DNA from: JAGMDK01 sp023128695 | GTDB lineage: Bacteria; Planctomycetota; Phycisphaerae; UBA1845; Fen-1342 | Direction of reading: 5' to 3' | NCBI GenBank assembly: GCA_030628805.1 | Contig: DAOVQG010000176.1 | Location: 1 to 9,953, forward strand | Length of the DNA: 9,953 nucleotides | Shown: one piece after another, positions 1-5,868 of the stretch | Numbering within the stretch: position 1 is the stretch's first letter | Layout: the number at the start of each line of letters is the position of its first letter | Notes under the pieces: model-generated | What the model was told of the DNA's origin: nothing | Database searches by the model: none | Seen by the model: the letters and a program-made list of their open reading frames with translations, nothing else | Made by a program: the position numbers and the translations under genes

Positions 1-39
1 AAGGCGGCGGAGGAAAGGAGGGGGAATAAAGCTCGTTTA

Positions 40-57
40 CCCGGCATAAATGCCGGG
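40..57. repeat. Short hairpin repeat, CCCGGCAT/ATGCCGGG
   Basis: An 8-nt arm CCCGGCAT (40-47) and its exact complement ATGCCGGG (50-57) are separated by AA. It is a near-perfect palindrome typical of REP-like elements. Only one copy is present in this window, so repeat status rests on its resemblance to the other hairpins around it. Confidence 0.5.
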
Positions 58-87
58 CCTAGCGCTGCCACGGAACAAGGCTCCCGA

Positions 88-153
88 CGGCCGGTACGGG
101 GCCCAGCCGCTACATTGGGACGGCCGGTACGGGGCCCGGCCGCTACATTGGGA
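88..153 (+). repeat. Two-copy tandem 33-bp repeat with a GGCCGGTACGGGG core
   Basis: Two adjacent 33-bp units (88-120 and 121-153) differ at a single base: CCCAGCCG in the first, CCCGGCCG in the second. The second unit contains a 7-bp stem, CGGCCGG (121-127) with CCGGCCG (136-142), which the A in the first unit breaks. The first 30 bases of the second unit recur exactly at 7596-7625, inside the kinase gene. This marks a dispersed repeat family that occurs both between and within genes. Confidence 0.85.
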
Positions 154-159
154 CGATGG

Positions 160-224
160 GTGGCACGGCCGTGTCGGCCGTGAACACCTGCGACTTGTAC
201 ACGGCTCACACAGCCGTGCCACAC
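160..224. repeat. Inverted pair of GTGGCAC hairpin units (REPIN-like)
   Basis: The left unit (160-182) begins GTGGCAC and folds as CACGGCC / loop GTGTC / GGCCGTG. The right unit (200-224) is in the opposite orientation, folds as CACGGCT / loop CACAC / AGCCGTG and ends GTGCCACAC. The two units are near-complements of each other, so the pair could also fold into one long hairpin around a 17-nt spacer. The arrangement of two inverted REP-like units with a short spacer is that of REPINs. No transposase is present in the window. Confidence 0.75.
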
Positions 225-280
225 ATCAAGCGATGCGTGACAGAGTACTAGTGTACCGTCAATTCTCAATTGAAGGTTTG

Positions 281-354
281 GTGTGCCACTGCTCTTGAGC
301 AGTGTCTTCTCTGAGCAGCGATCGCTTAGGCACTGCTCAAGAGCAGTGGCACAC
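281..354. repeat. Inverted pair with 24-bp perfect arms, abutting the meaB stop
   Basis: The arms 281-304 and 331-354 are exact reverse complements over 24 nt, with a 26-nt loop. Each arm also folds on itself: CACTGCTC, 2 nt, GAGCAGTG. The outer flank reads TGTGCCAC, close to the TGTGGCAC of the other units. The loop contains the palindrome AGCGATCGCT (317-326). The right arm ends at the base before the meaB stop codon (355-357), so the transcript of the mutase operon would end in this long hairpin. There is no T-run after it, so an intrinsic terminator role is possible but not shown. Confidence 0.8.
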
Positions 355-1356
355 TTAGTATGTTTCGCGGGTGGTTTCATTAGTGACCGGCGTCAGCAGT
401 GTATTAACTACTTCGTCCATAGAGCGTTCGCCTCGTTCGAGTTGGGCGACCAGTTCGGCCGCGACGGGCGAGGTCAACTGACGTTCCAAGGCCTGCGCAC
501 AGACCAGTAAAGCACTCCGCTCGATCTCGCCCAGCAGTTGCCGCCGCCGGTGGCTTTCTCGCTGCTCCGCACCGCGGGCGGCAGCGTCCAGCGCGAGCAG
601 CTTTTCGAGCAGTTGCTCCACACCCCGGCCGGACTTGGCTTCGAGTCCCACGATCTCGACGCCGGCGGGGGATGCTGAGTTCCCGGGTTTCTCGTCCGCC
701 GAATTGCGAACGCTTTCCCGGCCGCCTGCGCTAAGTTCCTCGCGGACTTCCTTCAGCAACCGATTCGCCTCGGGCAGGTCACACTTGTTCACAACCACAA
801 CGTCGGCGATTTCCAGCAGCCCCGCCTTGATCAATTGAATGTCGTCGCCGTAGCCGGGGCCTAGCAGGAGCACGCAGATGTCGGCGACCGAGGCGATGTC
901 GGTCTCATTCTGCCCTACGCCGACGGTTTCGATGAGCACGCGCTCGTAACCGGCCCACTCCAGCAATCGGGCGCAGTGCAGCGTCGCATCCGACAGGCCG
1001 CCTTCGTAATGATGCGTCGCCAGCGAGCGAATGAAGACCTCACGATCGACGGCGTGACGCATCATCCGCACGCGATCGCCGAGCAGGGCTCCGTCCGACG
1101 TGGGCGAGGTGGGATCGACCGCGACGACGCCGATCCGGCCTCCGCGGCGGCGCAGCGTGCTCAGCAGGGCGTCGAGCAAGGTCGATTTGCCGACGCCGGG
1201 CGGTCCGGTGAAGCCCCACCACGGGACCCGCCCGGTCAGCGTTCGCAGGCGATCCTTGAGCGCTCGGGCCGCGCGCCCGCCTTCATCAACCAGCGACATG
1301 GCCCGGGCCAGCGAGCGCCGATCGCCTTGCCGAATCTTGTCAAGCAGCGTGTCCAT
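355..1356 (-). CDS. meaB: MeaB/ArgK-family G-protein chaperone of a B12-dependent mutase
   Basis: This cytoplasmic P-loop GTPase loads and protects adenosylcobalamin on methylmalonyl-CoA-type mutases; the role is known for the family. The 333 residues are close to family length. Visible motifs are the Walker A loop GPPGVGKST (51-59), VDPTSPTSDGALLGDR (80-95), ETVGVGQNE (143-151), GDDIQLIKAG (170-179) and the guanine-specificity motif NKCD (190-193), with EAKSG (239-243) in the G5 position. A Ser/Gly/Asn-rich stretch at about 209-232 lies between the last two motifs and appears longer than usual. The C-terminal helical part (about 265-333) matches the dimerisation arm of the family. The gene starts 5 nt after the stop of the mutase subunit gene upstream, with GGAG inside the end of that gene, which suggests translational coupling. 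Its stop is followed at once by a long inverted repeat. Confidence 0.93.
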   Translation of the reverse strand: MDTLLDKIRQGDRRSLARAMSLVDEGGRAARALKDRLRTLTGRVPWWGFTGPPGVGKSTLLDALLSTLRRRGGRIGVVAVDPTSPTSDGALLGDRVRMMRHAVDREVFIRSLATHHYEGGLSDATLHCARLLEWAGYERVLIETVGVGQNETDIASVADICVLLLGPGYGDDIQLIKAGLLEIADVVVVNKCDLPEANRLLKEVREELSAGGRESVRNSADEKPGNSASPAGVEIVGLEAKSGRGVEQLLEKLLALDAAARGAEQRESHRRRQLLGEIERSALLVCAQALERQLTSPVAAELVAQLERGERSMDEVVNTLLTPVTNETTRETY

Positions 1357-1361
1357 GTCGG

Positions 1362-1793
1362 TTAACTATTCGCTCCGCCGCCGGTTGCGGGTCGGCCGCC
1401 CAGCTCGGCTGCCAGGGCGGACAATATCTCCGACAAGGGGGTCCCGGGAGTGAACACGCGGCGGAAACCCAGGGACTTGAGATGGGGGATGTCTTGCTCG
1501 GGGATGATCCCGCCGGCGAAAAGGACGATCGTTGCGGCGTTTTCCTCTTTGAGCAGCTCCGCGACGCGGGCGAAGAGCTCGTTGTGTGCTCCGCTCAAAA
1601 GGCTCAAGCCGATGGCGTCAACGTCCTCGTCGACGGCGGTACGCACGATCTGCTCGGGCGTCCTGCGGATACCAGTGTAGATCACCTCATAACCCGCGTT
1701 GCGTAAGGCGCGGACGATAAACTTGGCCCCCCGGTCGTGGCCGTCGAGGCCGACTTTGCCGATCAGAATACGCTTCGGTTTGCTGGCGTTCAT
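1362..1793 (-). CDS. mcmA2: Cobalamin-binding small subunit of methylmalonyl-CoA-type mutase
   Basis: This 143-residue protein is a free-standing B12-binding domain. It carries the DxHxxG signature as D17-G-H19-D-R-G22 in KVGLDGHDRG, where the histidine ligates cobalt from below. It also has the SLLSG motif (64-68) that contacts the nucleotide tail, a GGIIP loop (94-98) and the FTPGT turn (114-118). The family catalyses carbon-skeleton rearrangement of acyl-CoA thioesters together with a separate TIM-barrel large subunit. That subunit is not adjacent: upstream lies non-coding DNA and then a symporter. Position directly before meaB fits a B12 mutase unit. The true substrate (methylmalonyl-, isobutyryl- or other acyl-CoA) depends on the absent large subunit. 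An AGGAAG lies about 14 nt before the ATG, which is long spacing. Downstream of the conserved domain is a short Gly-rich tail. Confidence 0.92.
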   Translation of the reverse strand: MNASKPKRILIGKVGLDGHDRGAKFIVRALRNAGYEVIYTGIRRTPEQIVRTAVDEDVDAIGLSLLSGAHNELFARVAELLKEENAATIVLFAGGIIPEQDIPHLKSLGFRRVFTPGTPLSEILSALAAELGGRPATGGGANS

Positions 1794-2063
1794 GGTGCGG
1801 TCCCGCGCTTCCTGGGCTCAGAGCCTGAATCCACACCCCAGCATACGTCCCGGCGCCCGATTCACAAGGGCTTTGCCCCCGCACCATCAACACCAGACCC
1901 CCGGGCTTCAGCCCGCGCGGGCTAACACTACCTTCCGCGAAGAGCCGCGGGCTTCAGCCTAGACCGCTGTGCCGTGCGTTCATCACGTCACCTCCTCAAG
2001 CATCCCTCCCGTCTGCCTAGAGAAACGCATTTGAAGCCCGTCTATTGCTGAAAACTCCGCCGG
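1794..2063. other. Non-coding region upstream of the mutase subunit gene, with palindromes
   Basis: No gene is visible here. It should hold the promoter and leader of the minus-strand mutase/meaB unit, but I cannot pick out a promoter with confidence. It contains several small palindromes: GGCTC/GAGCC (1815-1825), GGGC/GCCC (1868-1878) and those of the repeat at 1902-1959. I looked for a cobalamin riboswitch, since the genes are B12-related, and saw no recognisable B12 box in the right orientation. Confidence 0.6.
1902..1959. repeat. Two copies of CGGGCTTCAGCC, overlapping palindromes
   Basis: The 12-mer CGGGCTTCAGCC occurs at 1902-1913 and again at 1948-1959. The first copy forms CGGGCT / TC / AGCCCG (1902-1915) and overlaps a perfect 14-bp palindrome, AGCCCGCGCGGGCT (1910-1923). 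The composition resembles the other short hairpin families in the window. It sits in the leader region of the mutase/meaB genes. Confidence 0.55.
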
Positions 2064-2167
2064 TTACTTCCTGATCTCAAACGCGTCGAACAGTCGGCCC
2101 TCGAGGTCGCACGCCTGGTATTGGAGCGTCGCGTCGTTTATCTTCACGTGGAGGTGGAGGTCCTCAC
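2064..2167 (-). pseudogene. Possible 3' remnant of a gene (metallophosphoesterase-like C-terminus)
   Basis: On the minus strand a frame ending at TAA (2064-2066) reads LHLHVKINDATLQYQACDLE followed by GRLFDAFEIRK. This alternating, strand-forming pattern resembles the last beta strands of secreted metallophosphoesterase or purple-acid-phosphatase-like proteins, whose C-termini often have a DLxGxxxDxF ending. Only about 34 codons lie outside the symporter gene. Further upstream the frame would have to run antisense through the symporter, so the rest of the gene is missing. The symporter ribosome binding site lies within this piece. It could equally be chance open frame in GC-rich DNA. The family assignment is from memory of pattern only. 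Confidence 0.35.
2150..2161 (+). promoter_or_regulatory. Ribosome binding site fixing the TTG start of the symporter
   Basis: Two GGAGG motifs stand in tandem at 2150-2154 and 2156-2160, the latter extending to GGAGGT. The second ends 6-7 nt before the TTG at 2168. The nearby GTG codons at 2148 and 2154 are out of frame, so this spacing decides for the TTG start. Confidence 0.75.
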
Positions 2168-3694
2168 TTGGAACTGACCCTGCTTGACGGAGTGGCGTTC
2201 GTCGCGTTCATCGCCGTCGTGATTGGCGTTTCGCTGTACGCTTCGCGGAAGGAGGAGAACTCCGAGGACTATTTCCTGGCCGGACGCGGCTTGAGTTGGT
2301 GGTTGATCGGGTTCTCCCTGATCGCCTCCAACATCTCCACCGAGCACTTCGTGGGCATGGCCGGGGCCGGATTCGGTCAGGCCGGACTGGCGATCGCCAG
2401 CTATGAATGGATTGCCGCGATCACCCTCGTGGTAGTAGCGCTGTTCCTGCTGCCGCTCTTTCTGCGCGTCGGGATTTACACGATGCCGGAGTTCCTCGAA
2501 CACCGCTACGGCGCAGGCCCGCGCGCCCTGATGGCGATCTACATGCTGGTGGCATACGTCGGCGTGGCCATCGCCGCGGTGCTCTACTCCGGCGCGATCG
2601 GGCTGCAAGCGATCTTCGGCTTCAATCTACAGGCGGGCATCTGGCTGATCGGTATCATGGCCGGGGCGTACACGATCTACGGCGGCCTCAAAGCCGTGGT
2701 CTGGTCCGACCTGTTGCAGGGTGGAGCGCTACTGCTGGGCGGTGCGACCGTCACGATCATCGGTCTCTCGCGGGTGGGAGGCCTCGGCGAGTTCATGGCG
2801 CAGAACGCGCACAAGCTGCACGTGGGGCTCCCCGCCGACCATCCGGACATTCCGTGGACAGCCCTGCTGCTGGGCATCTGGATCCCGAACTTCTTCTACT
2901 GGGGCTTCAACCAGTTCATCACTCAGCGGACGCTGGGCGCCAAGAACCTGGCACAAGGACAGAAGGGCATTGTGCTCGCCGCCTTCATCAAGCTGCTGAT
3001 CCCGTTCATCATCGTCTTTCCCGGCATCATGGCCCTCCAACTGTTTGGCGACGAGATCACGGACGGCGATCAGGCCTATCCCATGCTGATCAAGAACATC
3101 CTGCCGGCGGGCTTGCGCGGGATTCTCTTCGCCGCACTGTTCGGGGCCGTAATGAGCAGCCTGGACTCAATGCTCAACTCGGCCTCGACCATCTTCACCA
3201 TGGATCTTTACAAACGGCACGTGAACCCGCGGGCCAGCGCCCACCGGCTACTCAAGGTCGGGCGGATCGCGACCGCTGTACTGGTGATCGTCGGCTGCCT
3301 GGTCGCCCCCATGCCGGGCCGGTTCGAGGGCGTATTCGAGTACATTCAGAAGATCTGGGGATTCATCTCGCCCGGGATCGTCACGGTGTTCTTGTTCGGA
3401 TTGATCTTCCGCCGGGCGCCGGCGGCGGCGGCGATGGTCGCCATGATTCTTGGCGTCCCCGTCTATGGGCTGCTGCTCTGGCTCCGGCCGGAGATCGCGT
3501 TCCTCAACCACATGGCGATCACCTTTGCCGTGTTGCTGGCCGTGATGGGGGCGATCACGCTCCTCAAGCCGTTGCCCGTTCCGGTCACGTTCGAGACAAC
3601 GAGCGGCATTGACTTGACGCCAAGTCGATCGGCCAAATGGCTTGGGCTGGCGGTAACGGCCGTCACCCTCGCGCTGTACGTATACTTCTGGTAA
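2168..3694 (+). CDS. SSS-family sodium/sugar symporter (SGLT-like)
   Basis: This 508-residue inner-membrane protein with many hydrophobic helices couples uptake of a solute, probably a sugar, to sodium. The first helix leads to SEDYFLAGR (32-40) and SLIASNISTEHF (50-61), typical of the family. The signature YGGLKAVVWSD (171-181) is present. FGAVMSSLDSMLNSAST (325-341) is the sodium-site helix. Residues matching the SGLT sugar pocket are H60, E80 in SYEW, N248 in YWGFNQF, K275 in AAFIK and Q394 in EYIQK; this correspondence is from recalled alignments with vSGLT and SGLT1. Hence sugar is more likely than proline, iodide or acetate. The TTG start is set by a strong ribosome binding site. The antiporter gene follows after 183 bp on the same strand. 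The same frame stays open for 39 codons beyond the TAA. Confidence 0.92.
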   Translation: MELTLLDGVAFVAFIAVVIGVSLYASRKEENSEDYFLAGRGLSWWLIGFSLIASNISTEHFVGMAGAGFGQAGLAIASYEWIAAITLVVVALFLLPLFLRVGIYTMPEFLEHRYGAGPRALMAIYMLVAYVGVAIAAVLYSGAIGLQAIFGFNLQAGIWLIGIMAGAYTIYGGLKAVVWSDLLQGGALLLGGATVTIIGLSRVGGLGEFMAQNAHKLHVGLPADHPDIPWTALLLGIWIPNFFYWGFNQFITQRTLGAKNLAQGQKGIVLAAFIKLLIPFIIVFPGIMALQLFGDEITDGDQAYPMLIKNILPAGLRGILFAALFGAVMSSLDSMLNSASTIFTMDLYKRHVNPRASAHRLLKVGRIATAVLVIVGCLVAPMPGRFEGVFEYIQKIWGFISPGIVTVFLFGLIFRRAPAAAAMVAMILGVPVYGLLLWLRPEIAFLNHMAITFAVLLAVMGAITLLKPLPVPVTFETTSGIDLTPSRSAKWLGLAVTAVTLALYVYFW

Positions 3695-3867
3695 TGGCCC
3701 TGCTGGGAGAACCTCGACAAGTACGCCAAGTACGAACACCCGCAGTCGCGCGGTCGATATCCCCGACTTCACCCGCGGTCGCCGCCGGACGCTATTGCCA
3801 TACCTCACATTTGACGGTAGCACTTGGGGCGATCCGGTATGCGTTGCCAGCGGGACGGGGCGTAGGC

Positions 3868-3871
3868 GGAG
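3868..3871 (+). promoter_or_regulatory. Ribosome binding site for the GTG start of the antiporter
   Basis: GGAG lies 6 nt before GTG at 3878. The overlapping ATG at 3876 is out of frame, so the GTG is the start. The protein begins directly with the first membrane helix, as expected. Confidence 0.6.
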
Positions 3872-3877
3872 CTTCAT

Positions 3878-5566
3878 GTGGACCTGTGGACGGCGCTTCT
3901 GGACGTTCTGATCCTGCTGCTGGCGGCGTTGCTACTGGGCGCGCTGTGCGAGCGGTTGAAGCAGAGCGCGATACTCGGCTACCTGCTGGCCGGCACGTTG
4001 CTCGGTCCCAATGCGCTCGACTTGATGCCCAATCACAAGGCGGTGGCCACGATCGCGGAACTGGGCGTGGCGCTGCTGCTGTTCACCATCGGCCTGGAAT
4101 TCTCCTGGCGCCGGCTGCGGAGCAGCGGGCCGATCGCCCTCGGCGGCGGAACCCTCCAGGTGCTGCTGACCGGCGGACTAACAGCGGGGGTCTGCCTGAC
4201 ACTGGGGCTCGGCAGTCGCCCGGCACTGACGGTCGGGGCCCTGATCGCTTTGAGCAGCACCGCTTGTGTATTGCGCCTGCTCGTGAGCCGCGCGGAAATC
4301 GACGGCGTCCCCGGCCGCAACGCGTTGGGCATCCTGCTGCTCCAAGACATTGCGGTCGTGCCGCTGGTGCTCATCGTGACGGCCTTGGGCAGCGACAGCT
4401 CGGGTTCGGTCGCTCAGATCGGCTGGAAGCTGGGCCGGGCGGCCGGCGTGGCAGCACTGCTGGTCGCAGCGCTTTTCCTGCTGCTCAACTACGTCGTGCC
4501 GGTGCTGCTGCGCGCCAAGGAAGCGGCCCACAACCGGGATTTGCCGATCCTGTTGGCGATCGTGACGGCCGTGGGGGCGGCCTCGGCCTCGCACAAGCTG
4601 GGCCTTTCGCCGGCGTTGGGGGCCTTCATCGCGGGTCTGCTGCTGGCCGAGTCCCCTTTCGCCACGCAAATCCGCGCCGATATAGCCCCTTTACGGACGT
4701 TGTTCGTGACGCTCTTTTTCGCCTCGATCGGCATGCTGAGCAATCCGGCGTGGGTACTGGAACACTGGGCAACGGTCGTAGTCGTGGTGGCGGCCATCGT
4801 GTTCGGCAAGGCGGTGGTGATCTCCGGCGTGGCGCGCCTGTTCCGTTCCTCGGCGGGCCATGCGGTGGCGACGGGCCTCTGCTTGGCCCAGGTGGGCGAG
4901 TTCTCATTCGTGCTCGCCGAGGTGGCGCGGCACGGGCAGTTGATCGACCGCGGCCTGTTTGAGCTGATCGTCGCGGCCACGGTCGGAACGCTGTTCCTCA
5001 CGCCATACCTCGTTGCGCTCGCGCCGCATCTTGCCAGAGCTGTGGGTCGGCTTTCGACGGGAGGCCCGCGGGCGTTGCGCGCGCTCGACGAAGCAACGCT
5101 CCCGCCCGAGGCCGAACTGAGCGGTCATATCATCATTGTGGGTTTTGGCCCCGCCGGTCAGCGCGTCGCCGAGGCGCTGCTGCGGCGGCACAAGTCACGT
5201 CTGGTGGTCATCGAGTTGAACGCCAAGTCTGCGGATGTTGCGCGCACCTATGGTCTTCGGACGTACATTGGCGACGCAACCCGCGCGGAGGCGCTCGAAC
5301 ACGTGCGTGTCGCCGCGGCCTTGACCGTCGTGGTGACGGTGCCCGATCCAGCCACCGCGCGGCACGTGATCGAGCAGGTTCGCGCGCTCTCGTCGGAGAC
5401 ACCCGTCATTGCCCGGGCGCGGTATCACGTTTACCGTTGGGAACTGATCCTCGCCGGAGCAGAGGTCGTCGTCGACGAGGAAGAAGAGGTTGGCCTCCGC
5501 ATCGCCGTGGCGGTGCGAAAGAAGCTACGGTCCGCCGGCCAAGGGCCCCGGCCCGCGAACAGGTAG
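3878..5566 (+). CDS. Kef-type CPA2 cation/proton antiporter with RCK (TrkA-N) domain
   Basis: The 562-residue protein has two parts. Residues 1 to about 385 form a CPA2 sodium/hydrogen exchanger domain with many membrane helices: ILGYLLAGTLLGP (32-44), ELGVALLLFTIGLEF (61-75), the helix with LLLQDIAVVPL (153-163) whose Gln-Asp pair is characteristic, and FFASIGML (280-287). Residues about 414-550 form a cytoplasmic Rossmann RCK domain with GFGPAG (422-427), an acidic E446 at the end of the second strand, and GDAT (465-468), so it should bind NAD(H) or a nucleotide. The family exchanges K+ (or Na+) for protons and the RCK domain gates transport. No clear TrkA-C domain follows. It is most like KefB/KefC or YbaL types; glutathione gating cannot be judged. 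The gene starts at GTG with GGAG 6 nt upstream. A fliM fragment begins within 100 bp of its stop. Confidence 0.92.
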   Translation: MDLWTALLDVLILLLAALLLGALCERLKQSAILGYLLAGTLLGPNALDLMPNHKAVATIAELGVALLLFTIGLEFSWRRLRSSGPIALGGGTLQVLLTGGLTAGVCLTLGLGSRPALTVGALIALSSTACVLRLLVSRAEIDGVPGRNALGILLLQDIAVVPLVLIVTALGSDSSGSVAQIGWKLGRAAGVAALLVAALFLLLNYVVPVLLRAKEAAHNRDLPILLAIVTAVGAASASHKLGLSPALGAFIAGLLLAESPFATQIRADIAPLRTLFVTLFFASIGMLSNPAWVLEHWATVVVVVAAIVFGKAVVISGVARLFRSSAGHAVATGLCLAQVGEFSFVLAEVARHGQLIDRGLFELIVAATVGTLFLTPYLVALAPHLARAVGRLSTGGPRALRALDEATLPPEAELSGHIIIVGFGPAGQRVAEALLRRHKSRLVVIELNAKSADVARTYGLRTYIGDATRAEALEHVRVAAALTVVVTVPDPATARHVIEQVRALSSETPVIARARYHVYRWELILAGAEVVVDEEEEVGLRIAVAVRKKLRSAGQGPRPANR

Positions 5567-5655
5567 TCGATCGGCGAGGCCTCCCTGAAAAAGCCTATCG
5601 ACTCGCGCGGCAGCACCCAGCGCCGCAGGGGCCGCGCATTTCCCCGCAGGCGGAT

Positions 5656-5868
5656 ATGTTCATCCCCCAACGCCCGCTGACTCCCATCGAATGGCGTCTG
5701 ATGCAGCGGCTGGTCAAGCGGGCCTTGGAACATCTTTCAGAAGCCTGGCACAACCTGGTGAAAGCCGATTTCCAAAACCTTGAAACCGAAAGCAACCCGC
5801 AACTGGTTCACATCGTCGCGCCGACATCGACGAACCGCTTTAGTGCAACAACTTACTCTCGCCCATAG
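5656..5868 (+). pseudogene. fliM: Fragment of flagellar motor switch gene fliM
   Basis: From about 5656 to 5828 the plus strand encodes MFIPQRPLTPIEWRLMQRL, then a helix with RALEHLSEAWHNL, then ETESNPQLVHIVAPT. This is the stretch of FliM (usually about 330 residues) that ends its middle domain, including the diagnostic E-S-NPQ-IVAP segment. Intact FliM continues with VVV-type strands and the C-terminal switch domain. Here homology stops after IVAPT and the frame runs 13 codons to TAG. Upstream the same frame stays open into the antiporter gene but looks unlike FliM. A different frame at about 5596-5616 reads IDSRGST, which may be a worn IDRLLGGST motif, implying a frameshift or small deletions. 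No ribosome binding site or start is convincing. The frame overlaps the 3' end of the opposing kinase gene by 16 nt. Confidence 0.75.

Larger units (their letters stand above)
1..354. other. Gene-free, repeat-dense region downstream of meaB
   Basis: No convincing coding sequence is present. The open frames crossing this stretch are made of repeat sequence and have no ribosome binding site. The region contains, in order, a short hairpin (40-57), a two-copy tandem repeat (88-153), an inverted pair of hairpins (160-224), a small AT-rich hairpin with TCAATT/AATTGA arms (259-273) and a second inverted pair (281-354). The whole block lies 3' of the meaB stop codon. A plus-strand frame ending at the TAA at 27-29 could be the tail of a gene outside the window, but there is too little of it to judge. 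Confidence 0.7.

Noticed and set aside
1..29. A plus-strand frame ending GGGGKEGE at TAA 27-29, as the tail of a gene from the left
   Set aside because: Fewer than ten codons of low complexity; it cannot be told from chance.
88..153. Possible CRISPR-like direct repeats, also at 7551-7671
   Set aside because: Units are directly adjacent or nested, there are no unique spacers of constant length, no cas genes, and the second set lies in a coding frame.
285..291. GCCACTG, resembling the core of a cobalamin-riboswitch B12 box near B12-related genes
   Set aside because: It is part of the hairpin repeat, lies 3' of meaB on the opposite strand, and the flanking riboswitch structure is absent.
50..298. 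An 82-codon plus-strand open frame (and the opposite-strand frame 37-222) in the left region
   Set aside because: They consist of the translated tandem and hairpin repeats, lack a ribosome binding site and show no protein-like pattern.
2407..3612. A 401-codon open frame inside the symporter gene (plus strand, other frame)
   Set aside because: It is Arg/Asp/His-rich, typical of an out-of-frame translation of GC-rich coding DNA. The symporter frame carries clear family motifs.
3637..4962. A 441-codon open frame overlapping the symporter end and the antiporter
   Set aside because: Low-complexity Arg/Gly/Ala composition, no motif, and complete overlap with the well-supported antiporter gene.
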